Virus record (IMG/VR): IMGVR_UViG_3300037963_002463
Span: 1 to 27,000 of that record
DNA: 27,000 nucleotides
Reading direction: 5' to 3' (one strand)
Source: a virus
Part shown: piece after piece, positions 13,816 to 23,484 of the stretch
Position numbering within the stretch: position 1 is the stretch's first letter
Layout of the letters: each line of letters starts with the position of its first letter
Made by a program: the position numbers and the translations under genes
Notes under the pieces: generated by a model
Seen by the model: only the letters and a program-made list of their open reading frames with translations
What the model was told of the DNA's origin: nothing
The model's database searches: none

Positions 13816-15227
13816 GCGACGCTATGCTAGAATTAACTAGCAAAGTTGATTTTGAAATGGGTAGGCGAGATTTCCGTTTTTTCTTTGAAGATATTTGCGG
13901 TTTTCAATTAGCCGATTTTCACAAAGAATGGTATGAAACCTCAGAAAAGAATAAGAAAATTTGCGTGATTGCTAGTCGCGATCACGGAAAATCTGTATTC
14001 TTTAGATGTTATTTGTTATGGAAAATGGCTTACAATCCCGGCACAGAAGTTTTGTTTTTCAGTCACAGTCAGCATCAGTCTATCGACCATATGGGCAAAA
14101 TGGATGAATTGATAATGACTACACCGGCTTTGAAGCACCTAAAGCCGAAAAGAGGTTGGGCAAAGCAATTATTCCGTATGTCTAACAAATCATCTATTCG
14201 TGCTATGTCCGTTGGTAAAGCGGTTCGTGGGGCGCACCCTGATATTGTAGTGCTTGATGATATTCTTTCTAGTGAAGCGCAAACACAATTGAAATCTATC
14301 TCAACGTGGTTCTATACGGCTCTTTTGCCTGTTCTTCACCACACGGCGCAGTTGTGTATTGTAGGAACTCCGTTTTCCTATACTGATTTGTATTCCGAAT
14401 TAAGAAAATTAGACGGGTATGCAGTAAAAGAATATCCGGCAATCGATGAGCCGACCGGAGAACCACTTTGGCCGGAGAGGTGGTCGTTAGAAGCCCTTAA
14501 TCAAAGGAGAAGTGAAATGACTTCAATTGCATTTACGAGAGAATATCTGTGTAAGCCAATTGCTAGTGAAGCGAGTTTATTCCCTGAAGAAATGTTGGAA
14601 AACGCAAAAGACGATACTATGGCTTTGTCTTACTATCCTGACCCTGATGGAGAGTATAATTACTACATAGGTTGGGATCCGGCTATCAGTCCCGATAGAA
14701 GCGCAGACTATACTTGTATGATGGTTATTGCAATGGATGAAAATAGAAAGAAGCACGTTGTCCATGTTCATCACGAAAAAGGCATGGATTTCAATTCGCA
14801 AATAGATAAAATTATTGAATTGAATGCTAGGTTTAATCCTGTTATTATTGAGTTAGAAACAAATAACTTCGCTATGGCTTTTAATCAAGTGTTGCAAGAA
14901 ATAAGCGATTTGCCGATAAAACCATTCAATATGAATAGAATGAAGAAGGAGGCTTTGATTCACACTTTACAACTTCATTTTGAGCAAAACCATTTATCCA
15001 TTCCATACAAGGAAGAAGGTTCGACTCGTAGGCACATGAATACCTTACTAAACGAATTATCCTTATTTACTATGCTTGATAACGGCAGAATGGAAAGTCT
15101 AGGTGGGCATGATGATATGGTGATTGCATTAGCGTTATCTGTTCAAGCCACTAAGGAATACCGAGAAAACATAGTTATCCTTGATAGTAATGTATGGCAA
15201 AGTAGGCTAGGTGTAACGGATGTCTGA
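13812..15227 (+). CDS. terL: Terminase large subunit (ATPase and nuclease)
   Basis: This 471-aa protein has the two-domain layout of phage packaging motors. The ATPase has a Walker A variant A54-S-R-D-H-G-K-S61, Walker B D144-IVVL-D149-D150, and a VGTPFSYTDL coupling-type segment near residue 195. The RNase H-like nuclease has GWD289PAIS, an acidic strand IIELETNN (E347/E349) and H433-D-D435 near the end. It would pump genome DNA into proheads and cut concatemers. The TTG start overlaps the previous stop as TTGA; an ATG four codons later is possible. Full length for the family. Confidence 0.93.
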   Translation: MSDAMLELTSKVDFEMGRRDFRFFFEDICGFQLADFHKEWYETSEKNKKICVIASRDHGKSVFFRCYLLWKMAYNPGTEVLFFSHSQHQSIDHMGKMDELIMTTPALKHLKPKRGWAKQLFRMSNKSSIRAMSVGKAVRGAHPDIVVLDDILSSEAQTQLKSISTWFYTALLPVLHHTAQLCIVGTPFSYTDLYSELRKLDGYAVKEYPAIDEPTGEPLWPERWSLEALNQRRSEMTSIAFTREYLCKPIASEASLFPEEMLENAKDDTMALSYYPDPDGEYNYYIGWDPAISPDRSADYTCMMVIAMDENRKKHVVHVHHEKGMDFNSQIDKIIELNARFNPVIIELETNNFAMAFNQVLQEISDLPIKPFNMNRMKKEALIHTLQLHFEQNHLSIPYKEEGSTRRHMNTLLNELSLFTMLDNGRMESLGGHDDMVIALALSVQATKEYRENIVILDSNVWQSRLGVTDV

Positions 15228-16485
15228 CGTTGAATATATACACCTAATGCCTACCGTCGATACGTTAGCAGATGCTTTATTGAAGATTGGAGTTGATGCG
15301 ATTGAGGAAGAATCACTAAACGCAGAACAAAATGCAGCCGAAGCGAAATTGCGTGAAATAGAAGAACGGAGAAGAAATATGACGGAAAAGCCAAATGAAG
15401 AAATGGCAAATCCTAACGAGCATCGCCGTGAGGCTCAGATAGAGGGAATGGATAATCCCCAATCAGACACGCCTGAACAACCGGGCGCGGAGTTAGATCC
15501 AATTCCTATTACTAGAACGTGGTTTTCCGAAAATTATGGTATGACGGGCAGACAAATGGCTGATTTGTTGATTAAAGCAAATGACCTCAAAACATTAGAT
15601 GCTATTCAACCATTATTAAAAATGGAAAAAAAAGCCATTTTAGATAGTTTTGTAGGTGTATCTCCTAATTTAGTTGATGAGTTGCCTTTGACCGATTTAG
15701 ATTATGATTCGCTAAATCTTTATTCCGATAGATTAGATTTGCCGTTTAGACGTTTTGTGAAATCATGGACTTCTTCAGATGATGCCGGAAAAGAGGATGC
15801 TGAGAAGACGTGGCGTTCAACCATAGATAAGTCAAGTCGTTTATCTCAAAGAGAGCAGAATATCTTGACTAAATGTATGGGCATTCTAATAGAAAGAGGC
15901 GCATTGAACGCACAGACTCTAAGGAGTTATGGTGTAAGTGCGAGTGCTGCTGAAATTTCATCTTTAATCAAATCTCATGGGTTTTTATTCGACATAATAT
16001 CTGTGGGCCAATTTAGTAAATCTGTGGGCAGGGGTTTGTTTTACGATGTAAAACGACATCATATTTTGTTAAAGGATGCAGACCAATTTTTAGCCGGCTT
16101 GATTGATAATGGCGGTCAAGTCAAGTTGGATTCAAGATTAATACCTAGAATTGATATCAAATTTAATGCCCCTAATGCCCCGTGGTATGTTGATACGCTG
16201 AAAGAGGAATTAGGCGTTGAAAATATATCTGCTAGTGGCCGAGGTATTGTAATCGAAGGCGATGTTGCGGTAAAGAAGGCATTGGATATTTCTTTACCTT
16301 ACATATCTGATAATGAAGAATGCGCCCTTATTGCTAAGGCATTAGAAGGTGATCGTGACGCTTTAATCGTATTTGCACACGATAGATTAGCGACACCTGC
16401 TGAAAAAACCGAGATTCTTAAGCAGAATAACATATCATATTCTGATTTCTTGAACATAAAGAAGGAGGTATCCATAAATGGATGA
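15220..16485 (+). CDS. LAGLIDADG-type domain protein between terminase and portal, probably nuclease-dead
   Basis: This 421-aa protein overlaps the terminase stop. The N-terminal 100 residues are acidic and disordered; a helical part follows to about 220. A helix-turn-helix-like stretch, TLRSYGVSASAAEISSLIK, leads into FLAGLIDNGG at L291-G299, then alternating strand residues (IPRIDIKF) and a helix WYVDTLKEELG. This matches the first half of a homing-endonuclease repeat. In active enzymes the motif ends D-x-D-G; here G298 stands at the metal-binding Asp, so cleavage is unlikely. There is a single motif copy. The gene overlaps both neighbours, so it behaves as a resident operon member, perhaps a domesticated DNA-binding protein. 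The identity rests on the motif and following pattern only. Confidence 0.62.
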   Translation: MSDVEYIHLMPTVDTLADALLKIGVDAIEEESLNAEQNAAEAKLREIEERRRNMTEKPNEEMANPNEHRREAQIEGMDNPQSDTPEQPGAELDPIPITRTWFSENYGMTGRQMADLLIKANDLKTLDAIQPLLKMEKKAILDSFVGVSPNLVDELPLTDLDYDSLNLYSDRLDLPFRRFVKSWTSSDDAGKEDAEKTWRSTIDKSSRLSQREQNILTKCMGILIERGALNAQTLRSYGVSASAAEISSLIKSHGFLFDIISVGQFSKSVGRGLFYDVKRHHILLKDADQFLAGLIDNGGQVKLDSRLIPRIDIKFNAPNAPWYVDTLKEELGVENISASGRGIVIEGDVAVKKALDISLPYISDNEECALIAKALEGDRDALIVFAHDRLATPAEKTEILKQNNISYSDFLNIKKEVSING

Positions 16486-18214
16486 TAAGAAAATGAATCG
16501 TATTTTTGCCGCAGTTGGTATGGAGATGGAGAGGCATAGCACCCCATTACCTTCTATGCCTTTATTCACCGCAGGTATTCAAGAGCCGCCTTTGCTGCAA
16601 GGAATTACAATACCTGCTTTGTATGCTGCGGCTTATGAGTGCATGGTTTTACGCTCAATTCTTCAACATCTATCAGTTGAAACATTCCGAAAGGGTTGGC
16701 AATGGAAGCCTAAATTCGTATCTGTTTGCACCCAATGTTCTCAAAAATTCCAACAGGAACATGAGATATGTCCAACGTGTCAAGGTGAAGCACGAAGGGC
16801 AGACAGAAACCAAATAGAATATGCAGAAGAAGTAATTGGCGGCTTTAACCGGATGACTCAGAATTTCATAGAAGTTATGCGAGAAGTGGAAATGGACTTG
16901 AATATCGTTGATGATGCTTATTTGATTCTAACAAAAGAATATTTTATTGACCCTAAATCCAAACAACCTATGTTTTATCGTATCAAAGAAGTATCCCGTG
17001 CGGATCCAATTTTTATGCGTATTTTAGCAGATAAGAGAGGTGTAAGAGGCGGTTCTCAATACACTAGCATAGTTGATAGGTCTTTTAGGTCATCGGATAA
17101 AGACGCTAAATGCCCGAAAACGGGTATGCCCGTAGTGCCTATTCATTACATGAATTTAGCCGGTGTAGGTAACGGTCAAGTGTATATTGAAGGTGAGGTA
17201 ATTCATATTTCTAAGTGGTCGCCATCTAAATTGTATGGTCGTAGTCCTATTGCTACTATGTGGCGGCAGGTGAATACGCTCATTGCTATGGATAACTACG
17301 TTTATTCCGCATATCAAAAGAGAAGAATGCCGAGAGGTGTAATGGTTATCAAATCCTCAAACATGGAAACAGTTGAAAGAACGGCTCGTAATATTCAAGA
17401 ACATTTGGAACGCGATCCTAACTACGTTCCTACTATTGGGGTTGAAACTGAAACCGGGCGTGGTGGTTTAGAGTATGTCCGTATGATGGATACTCTTGAG
17501 GAATTACAATACATTCCAATAAAAGACGATATCCGGCAAAGAATATCGGCATTTTATGGGGTATCTAATGTATTTATGAATGATGTAAGCGGCGGTGGAT
17601 TAAGCAATGAAGGTATGCAAATTGTTGTAAGCAATAGGTCTGTATCTTATTCTCAGTCTATTTACAACCGTTTGTTATTCCCTCTCCTTCTTTCTTCGTT
17701 TGGAATCGATGAGTGGGAGATTACGCTAAACCCACACGAAGAAGAAGATGAAATCATGCAACTACGACGAGATGAAATGGCTATCCGTAATATGATGCAA
17801 ATGAAGCAATCAGGATACAATGCACATCTAAGAGATTCGACAGATGATAAATACCTAGTCTTTGAGTATAGCGAACCTAGCCCCGAAGAAATAGCGGCGG
17901 CTCAAGAGGCTCAAGCGGCTCAACAACAAGGCGGCGGTAGCGGCGAACCTGTGCAAAAAGGCGGTAGCCTAAATGCGGCTTTAATTACAACAAATGGAAC
18001 GGAATTACCGCCTATTTCTCATTTAGGCCAATCCCAAAGAAAGTCCGGCGGCGAAAGCCCCGAACACATCAAAAGGAATGAAGGGGGGGCATCTCGTAGC
18101 AATACAAAAGGCGACTCAAGAGATATGAAAACGCCGGCTGAAAAGCGTATAGATGAGAAGTTGCGTAATGTAGGCAGGGCGGGCCAACGCGGTATGCCAA
18201 AAGAGGAACAATAA
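16478..18214 (+). CDS. Portal protein with inserted zinc ribbon
   Basis: This 578-aa protein has a near-perfect Shine-Dalgarno site (AAGGAGGT). The order of elements fits HK97/SPP1-type portals: an N-terminal wing helix region, HISKWSPSKLYGRSPIA, the long stem helix region MDNYVYSAYQKRR, then IKDDIRQRISAFYGVSNVFMND and a clip/crown-like end. Twelve copies would form the vertex channel that terminase docks on. A zinc ribbon, C84-x2-C87-x10-C98-x2-C101, sits in the N-terminal part, unusual for portals. The last 130 residues are Gln/Gly-rich and charged, probably disordered. Placement two genes after terminase supports the call. Confidence 0.88.
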   Translation: MDDKKMNRIFAAVGMEMERHSTPLPSMPLFTAGIQEPPLLQGITIPALYAAAYECMVLRSILQHLSVETFRKGWQWKPKFVSVCTQCSQKFQQEHEICPTCQGEARRADRNQIEYAEEVIGGFNRMTQNFIEVMREVEMDLNIVDDAYLILTKEYFIDPKSKQPMFYRIKEVSRADPIFMRILADKRGVRGGSQYTSIVDRSFRSSDKDAKCPKTGMPVVPIHYMNLAGVGNGQVYIEGEVIHISKWSPSKLYGRSPIATMWRQVNTLIAMDNYVYSAYQKRRMPRGVMVIKSSNMETVERTARNIQEHLERDPNYVPTIGVETETGRGGLEYVRMMDTLEELQYIPIKDDIRQRISAFYGVSNVFMNDVSGGGLSNEGMQIVVSNRSVSYSQSIYNRLLFPLLLSSFGIDEWEITLNPHEEEDEIMQLRRDEMAIRNMMQMKQSGYNAHLRDSTDDKYLVFEYSEPSPEEIAAAQEAQAAQQQGGGSGEPVQKGGSLNAALITTNGTELPPISHLGQSQRKSGGESPEHIKRNEGGASRSNTKGDSRDMKTPAEKRIDEKLRNVGRAGQRGMPKEEQ

Positions 18215-18248
18215 AGAATGATGGCCCTTGAAAGGTGGAGTGATTACG

Positions 18249-18587
18249 ATGACCGAAGGTTTTGATATCCTGTCCAAAATGGATCCAATGGCTCGCCGCG
18301 CTTTAGCATCTGTTGAGGCTATGCAGAAGGCGATTGAACACAATAACCGAGATGATATAGAGAAGCATTTGCAAGACGCTCGCAACGCTCTCGATATCTT
18401 GAAAGATGATTTGAGTTTGCATGATAGATTAGCAAAAACCAATGAAATTACCGATGATTCATTGGGTATCATACGCAAATACGACAATTCTGAAAATGAT
18501 TTCACGTCAGCAGATGGGGCAAATGCTCTAGGTGTTGTCCGTGCAGGTCGCACCAATACGATTTATCGGGAACACATTGTAGTCTGA
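18249..18587 (+). CDS. Small helical head-region protein
   Basis: The ATG at 18249 (112 aa) lies eight bases after AAGGTGGAG and gives MTEGFDILSKMDPMARR; a TTG at 18228 would add seven residues. The protein is helical with a heptad-like centre (VEAMQKAIEHNNRDDIEKHLQDARNAL cut into two helices). Its opening GFDILSKM resembles DFDILLKQ in the next gene, hinting at a shared interaction peptide. No family recognised. Confidence 0.6.
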   Translation: MTEGFDILSKMDPMARRALASVEAMQKAIEHNNRDDIEKHLQDARNALDILKDDLSLHDRLAKTNEITDDSLGIIRKYDNSENDFTSADGANALGVVRAGRTNTIYREHIVV

Positions 18588-18596
18588 GGCGATTAA

Positions 18597-19079
18597 ATGG
18601 TATATCCGTCAGAAAAAGGTAGTATTTCCGAAAGAATACGCCACATGAGAATTAGAAAGGGCATTTCCATGCCTGATTTTGATATACTCTTGAAACAAGA
18701 AGGGGAATCCCCACAGGCTGATATGCAGAATGACCCAATGGCTGCCGCTTCAACGCAGCAACAACCGATGAATATGCCTATTGCTCAAGCAGGGCCGCCG
18801 AAATCTTCTGTGGGTATGAAATTAGATGAGATAGATACGCACCTTTCAACAGGAATGGAGTTGATAGCAGGTGTAAATCAAGATTTATCCCAAGCATCGG
18901 CTTACAATATAGATATGAGGGTATTATCTTCAATGCAAAATGATTTGTTAGAATTGCAGCGAATGACCGCTATGGTTCAAACACTTACTAGGGCATTAAA
19001 AGAAAAGCATGATTCTTTGGCCCAACATAGCCCTCAAACGCCACCTATGGGCGGCGGTATGGGTATGATGGGGATGTAA
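18597..19079 (+). CDS. Small head-region protein with coiled-coil centre and Gly/Met-rich end
   Basis: The 160-aa reading uses ATG 18597 behind TGAGGCG. An internal ATG at 18669, behind GAAAGG, would give MPDFDILLKQEGESP, which mirrors the start of the previous protein. Residues 35-65 are Gln/Pro/Met-rich; 70-145 look like a helical coiled coil. The end, PPMGGGMGMMGM, is low complexity. Possible scaffold or head-assembly helper; no family recognised. Confidence 0.55.
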   Translation: MVYPSEKGSISERIRHMRIRKGISMPDFDILLKQEGESPQADMQNDPMAAASTQQQPMNMPIAQAGPPKSSVGMKLDEIDTHLSTGMELIAGVNQDLSQASAYNIDMRVLSSMQNDLLELQRMTAMVQTLTRALKEKHDSLAQHSPQTPPMGGGMGMMGM

Positions 19080-19088
19080 GGGATTAAC

Positions 19089-19421
19089 ATGAGCGACGAG
19101 AACGAAATGAGCGAAGTAGTCAAGGAATTAATTGGCGAAGTTAAGAAAATGAATAATCGAATAAAGGCATTAGAGGCTGAAAATTCTTCATTGAAGAAAG
19201 CCGTTGATGACCCGTCTATGCTAATGAGAAAGCATGGATGGATTTCCTTTACTACGCCACACGCTGATGAAACATACGATCCGTTGAATCGTAATGATGA
19301 GGTTGAGCAATCAAGCGTTGGCCCATTCGCCGGAACAGGCGACATGATTACTAAATCCAAATCCCGCCATGACGAAATTCAAGAGTGGGAAGATGCCGAA
19401 AGGCAAATGCAAAGCCGGTGA
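19089..19421 (+). CDS. Small coiled-coil protein
   Basis: This 110-aa protein begins with an acidic helix that has clear heptads (VVKELIGEVKKMNNRIKALE, then AENSSLKKAV), a likely dimeric or trimeric coiled coil over residues 8-40. The rest is short, with a WISFTTPHADETYDPL segment and a charged C-terminal helix. The start follows GGGATTAAC. No family recognised; size and position suggest head assembly. Confidence 0.6.
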   Translation: MSDENEMSEVVKELIGEVKKMNNRIKALEAENSSLKKAVDDPSMLMRKHGWISFTTPHADETYDPLNRNDEVEQSSVGPFAGTGDMITKSKSRHDEIQEWEDAERQMQSR

Positions 19422-19426
19422 AAAAC

Positions 19427-20119
19427 ATGAGATATATTGACCCAATGAAAGAAACCCCAATAGGCAAATTGCTCGGAGAAGTCCGATTGTTGAAAGCGAA
19501 GGTTGAAGGCAAAGATAAGAATTTGGCTGATAATTACCCACCTTATGATAAGGTGACTAGAGGCGATATTATTGCAGCAGTTAAGGGTAAAAAAGGCAAA
19601 GTTAAGTCTAAGCCGAAGAAAGACGAAGCCGGTTCATACAAATCCGACAGGGGTGAAAAAATCGGCAAAGGTTCAGATGACGATAAAATGGGTTGCAAAG
19701 GCGCAATGTGTAAAGAAGACGATTGCCCTACTTGTGGCGTAAAGAAAGGATATGGCGATAAAGAGGCTGATGTTATGAATTCTTCAACACGATTTATGGA
19801 TATATCCGGCGGCGAGCCGGTTCATTCAGTTGGTGGATATCAAGGCAACCAATCTATTCCTTTTACCACCGATCATACCTCAGTTAATGCAATTAGTGAA
19901 ACTGCAAACATTCCTTCTGTTGCTCAAACCGGCTATGATACATCATCGTCTTCATTGCATATGCACTTGAATGACGGAGGCAGTAAAATAGGCCCATTCA
20001 GTAGTGTTGCAAAGGTCGAAGAATCATTAGGCGCAATCAAAAAGAACGCTACACATGGGCAAATGGGCATCGTCGATGAAATTGGCGATTTGCTTGAGAA
20101 GGTATATGCTCGCCTTTGA
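19427..20119 (+). CDS. Lys-rich protein with Cys cluster
   Basis: ATG 19427 lies five bases after the previous stop and gives 230 aa; an upstream GTG overlapping the prior gene is less likely. Residues 1-25 are helical, 50-80 are a Lys/Gly-rich disordered tract, and C90-x4-C95-x4-C100-x2-C103 is a probable zinc knuckle. The remaining half is Ser/Gly-rich with a final helix (ESLGAIKKNATHGQMGIVDEIGDLLEKV). The Lys-rich tract and Cys cluster together suggest nucleic-acid contact. Unrecognised family. Confidence 0.55.
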   Translation: MRYIDPMKETPIGKLLGEVRLLKAKVEGKDKNLADNYPPYDKVTRGDIIAAVKGKKGKVKSKPKKDEAGSYKSDRGEKIGKGSDDDKMGCKGAMCKEDDCPTCGVKKGYGDKEADVMNSSTRFMDISGGEPVHSVGGYQGNQSIPFTTDHTSVNAISETANIPSVAQTGYDTSSSSLHMHLNDGGSKIGPFSSVAKVEESLGAIKKNATHGQMGIVDEIGDLLEKVYARL

Positions 20120-20130
20120 GAAGTGAGCAT

Positions 20131-23100
20131 ATGTCTAGCGAACAGATAAGATTGCGAACCGATGTAGTCTTATCTAGCAATATGGGTGTAAAGCCCCCTT
20201 TGATTGAATATTTATCTGCTTTAGATAATAATGAAATCACTAAACAGGACATAGCGGCATTATCAACTGCCGTTGTTGAAGAATCTCCCTACACTATGAG
20301 AGATTTAGAGCAACCTATTCCGCCATCTGAAATGGTTATTCCTCAAAATCTTCAAGAATATTTAGCAGGTCATACTAAAGTTGCAACATCTTATCTTTCA
20401 GATTGGCCCGTAGCGAGTCCCGATAATCGATTTGGCGAACATCATCCTTTTGGTATGAAGTCAAACTGTTGCCCCTTATTGCATGGGGCTGCACATGGCA
20501 ACCCTGAATATGTCGAACACACAATGCGATTTATGGATATGTTAGATAATCACCACGAATCTGAAAGAATGTTGAATTTATCTCAAGAAGAAAAAATGCT
20601 ATTTGGCTCTCCATCTATGACGATGAAAGACCATTATGCCATTGATAGAGAAAGAAGCGGATCGTATTACAATGATGATGAATGGAAAAATGAGAAAAGA
20701 GCAGACTTGAGTGAAAATTATGGTTTGCTACCTCATTTATTCGGTTTAGAATTTCAAAACGCCGAGCAAAGAGAAACATTCCTAAATTTGTTATCGGACT
20801 TAGCAAATTCAGAATCCTTAGATTCTGTCGAGGCTAAAGTAGCAAAGGAAAAAATGCAAGAAAAAGCGGGAATAACATGGGATAGAGCATTACGGAATTG
20901 GAGAGGCAGATATACTCCTTTAGCCGCATGGTGGTCTAGGCCAAGCGATAGAAGCGGCCCTACGGCTGCACATGATAGTGAAACAGGTTCAGATGATATT
21001 ATATCGCCATACACACCAATAGGTGAAGGCCATAATTATCATTGGTGGCAACCGTATCAGTATTGGGGCGGAGTAGGTCGAGATTTGAATTCGCTTCGTC
21101 AAGTGTTTTCACAGTCATACCCTAAGATATTTTCAGAATCATGGCTTACAGATTTTTTATTACATCAAATTCCGATTGATGGGGCGCACATGGGCGGCGG
21201 TTCTCATTTTCCTGTAAAATCAAATGAATATCCCGAATTAAATCACATTTTATCGTCAGCATCAGGAATCGGTTTTCAAGACTTTCAACGCCGACGATCT
21301 AATTGGAGTCACGCTGCTAACCAACATCATTTGCACCCTTCTGAAATTGTAGGTCAAGGAGGCCGTATGATTATTCCATCGGATGCTATGAAAATGAGCA
21401 GATTTGGAAGGTCTTTGCTACAAGTGTCTGAAATGGGTTCGCCAATGATAGGTATGTTCCGAAGCGGTCATCCTAATTCTAATACTGATTTCCACGACAT
21501 ACATAATCAGCATTTCTTACAATCTGATGATGAAATGGTGCTAACAATGGCTGAAATGGCTAAATCTGTTTATTCTCAATTCGGCCCTGATGTTTTAGCC
21601 CCTTCTGATATAGAGGATATTCAGGCTAATACAATTGCTAGAGGCAACATACAACAATTGGCTGCTGCTGCTAATTATCAATTAATGAGAGGCGAGCAAT
21701 TTCAATCGCCAAATGCAAAATCCCCTATGGTTGAAAGGGGCGGAGTATCTATGTCCGAAGGCGGTTTTGGGCCGGTTCATCCATCTAGCGGTTCGGTAGT
21801 GCCGCCAATATTCAATACAGGTAATACAGATGCGTGGGGTCATTTGATGCCGGCGACATTAGCATGGCGTTGGAATACGGAAAATAATGAAATTGAGTTT
21901 GCATTATCAGAAACCCCATTTGAAATTATGCAAAGAACCGCACATGAAGGCATGGTAAAGGCGGCGGATTTGAGTTATGAATCTCGTAAAATATCAACAA
22001 AACCTAAAGAAATCAATGCTTTATCTCCTAATCAATATGGTTATCCCTCCTTAACTATGGATTTGCATAAATCGGATGATTATGAACCAACAGGGGTATT
22101 CAATAAAACAATTGAACCGGCTCATGTATTGAAAGACATAGGGGATATTGACGATATCAAAGGGTTTAGTGGCGATTGGATAGTTCAAGCAAAACCTAAC
22201 GGAAAACACCTGTTAGTAAAGAAAAAGGGGAGAAAAATAGAACCTACTAATTTACCTAATGATATCAAAAAGGATTTGAAAGACATAACAGGCGACTTCA
22301 TATTTGATGCCTATTTAGACGATAAGACACTAAATGTAGTTGATTTGCTATTGCATAAGGGAACAGATATGCACATGGAAACACTAGAAGATCGCATTAA
22401 TGCTTTGAAAACCCTTTATCAAACAACGGAAAACATACATTTTCCATCACCTGCTAATTGCAATTCTGCCGATTCAGATGGGTTGATGAAGACAATTGCT
22501 TCTATGAAAAATGAAGATTTGTTGCTAAGAGATTCCACTTCGACATTTATGAAAGGTAAAGAAGTGCATCCAAAATGGGTTCTTTATGCTCAAACGGATG
22601 TTAGCAAATCAAAGATTCACCCACCTTTGCCTGAAATAGAAGTTAGAGATTCTAGCGTTTTGTTGCATTATCCCTCAATTTACAACCCCGTTATTGCTAA
22701 ATTGTCTTCTAATGATAACGGAACATACATCGAAGAATACAACGGTTCTTCGTATTTGGTAAAGAATGCAAAAGACCAATTTTCACTTTGGAGTCCTGTT
22801 GTTGCATCTATTCTCAAAGAAGGGGGAGGCGCGGGCGGTGGTGCTGCGGGTGCTTCGTCAGGCGGAACGGTAACGTCTTCGACCGCAGGGACATACAATG
22901 CAATTCATTCGATTAAGCCGAAAAAACGCAAATTGAAGAAAGCACCCGAAGTCAATGATGAAGATACAGACGATATATCAGACATAATGACTCATGCGAG
23001 AAAAGCGATTACCGTTGATGATAAGGCATTAACTACTAAGGAATTGATTAGTAAAGTCGATGGTTTGAATGAAAAGATGTTAGAATTGTATGCCGGTGAG

Positions 23101-23484
23101 TATGGTCTTGAGCGAACAGAAGATGGGCGTTGGACTGTAAATGAGGCAATAGATGACGATGTGATAGAAAATTTCGCATTCCCACGAATGAATAGGGCAT
23201 CAGCAGACGGCGGTGCATGGTCGGGTATGCAAGCCGATATTACCGCGCCAACCGGCCCTACTGAATTGGTGGATGAAAGCGCAACAACCTTTGCCGATCC
23301 TAAAAATGAAAATAGAGAAGGCGAGCATAGCCCTCAATTCAAACCAATGAGAATGGAAATACAAACCGAAGAAGGGCCGATTGTTATAGAATTCAAAGAC
23401 GATGTAGCATCGGTGAAAATCCCACCGGAAAAAAAGAATGAAAACGATGTGCTGCAAACCGCTAGGATAGACGAAGTGGTATGA
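20131..23484 (+). CDS. Very large head-region protein with ligase-like nucleotidyltransferase domain
   Basis: ATG 20131 behind GAGAAGTGAG gives 1117 aa; TTG 20116 is less likely. The first 650 residues are unrecognised, with many His/Trp-rich stretches. A nucleotidyltransferase domain follows: motif I A-K688-P-N-G-K, a strand motif G721-D-F-I-F-D-A-Y-L, LNVVDLLLHKGTDMHMETLEDRINAL (the FDLL...G...L.eR segment, split by me in reading), E795-D-L-L-L-R-D as motif IV, and H-P-K815-W as motif V. These are the covalent-Lys ligase/capping-enzyme signatures in correct order and spacing. The usual motif I Asp is Asn here. A Gly/Ala-rich linker (about 897-925) and an acidic end follow. Location between portal and protease is odd for a ligase, so a virion-borne repair or end-joining enzyme is possible. 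Confidence 0.62.
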   Translation: MSSEQIRLRTDVVLSSNMGVKPPLIEYLSALDNNEITKQDIAALSTAVVEESPYTMRDLEQPIPPSEMVIPQNLQEYLAGHTKVATSYLSDWPVASPDNRFGEHHPFGMKSNCCPLLHGAAHGNPEYVEHTMRFMDMLDNHHESERMLNLSQEEKMLFGSPSMTMKDHYAIDRERSGSYYNDDEWKNEKRADLSENYGLLPHLFGLEFQNAEQRETFLNLLSDLANSESLDSVEAKVAKEKMQEKAGITWDRALRNWRGRYTPLAAWWSRPSDRSGPTAAHDSETGSDDIISPYTPIGEGHNYHWWQPYQYWGGVGRDLNSLRQVFSQSYPKIFSESWLTDFLLHQIPIDGAHMGGGSHFPVKSNEYPELNHILSSASGIGFQDFQRRRSNWSHAANQHHLHPSEIVGQGGRMIIPSDAMKMSRFGRSLLQVSEMGSPMIGMFRSGHPNSNTDFHDIHNQHFLQSDDEMVLTMAEMAKSVYSQFGPDVLAPSDIEDIQANTIARGNIQQLAAAANYQLMRGEQFQSPNAKSPMVERGGVSMSEGGFGPVHPSSGSVVPPIFNTGNTDAWGHLMPATLAWRWNTENNEIEFALSETPFEIMQRTAHEGMVKAADLSYESRKISTKPKEINALSPNQYGYPSLTMDLHKSDDYEPTGVFNKTIEPAHVLKDIGDIDDIKGFSGDWIVQAKPNGKHLLVKKKGRKIEPTNLPNDIKKDLKDITGDFIFDAYLDDKTLNVVDLLLHKGTDMHMETLEDRINALKTLYQTTENIHFPSPANCNSADSDGLMKTIASMKNEDLLLRDSTSTFMKGKEVHPKWVLYAQTDVSKSKIHPPLPEIEVRDSSVLLHYPSIYNPVIAKLSSNDNGTYIEEYNGSSYLVKNAKDQFSLWSPVVASILKEGGGAGGGAAGASSGGTVTSSTAGTYNAIHSIKPKKRKLKKAPEVNDEDTDDISDIMTHARKAITVDDKALTTKELISKVDGLNEKMLELYAGEYGLERTEDGRWTVNEAIDDDVIENFAFPRMNRASADGGAWSGMQADITAPTGPTELVDESATTFADPKNENREGEHSPQFKPMRMEIQTEEGPIVIEFKDDVASVKIPPEKKNENDVLQTARIDEVV

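Noticed and set aside
15220-16485. Intein or inserted mobile intron for the LAGLIDADG-like gene
   Set aside because: There are no splice-junction residues and no interruption of terminase or portal, and the gene has its own overlapping start and stop.
18116-18556. Minus-strand open frame of 146 codons
   Set aside because: It is antisense to the portal end and the small helical gene, both with good ribosome sites; its composition shows only the complement of those codons.
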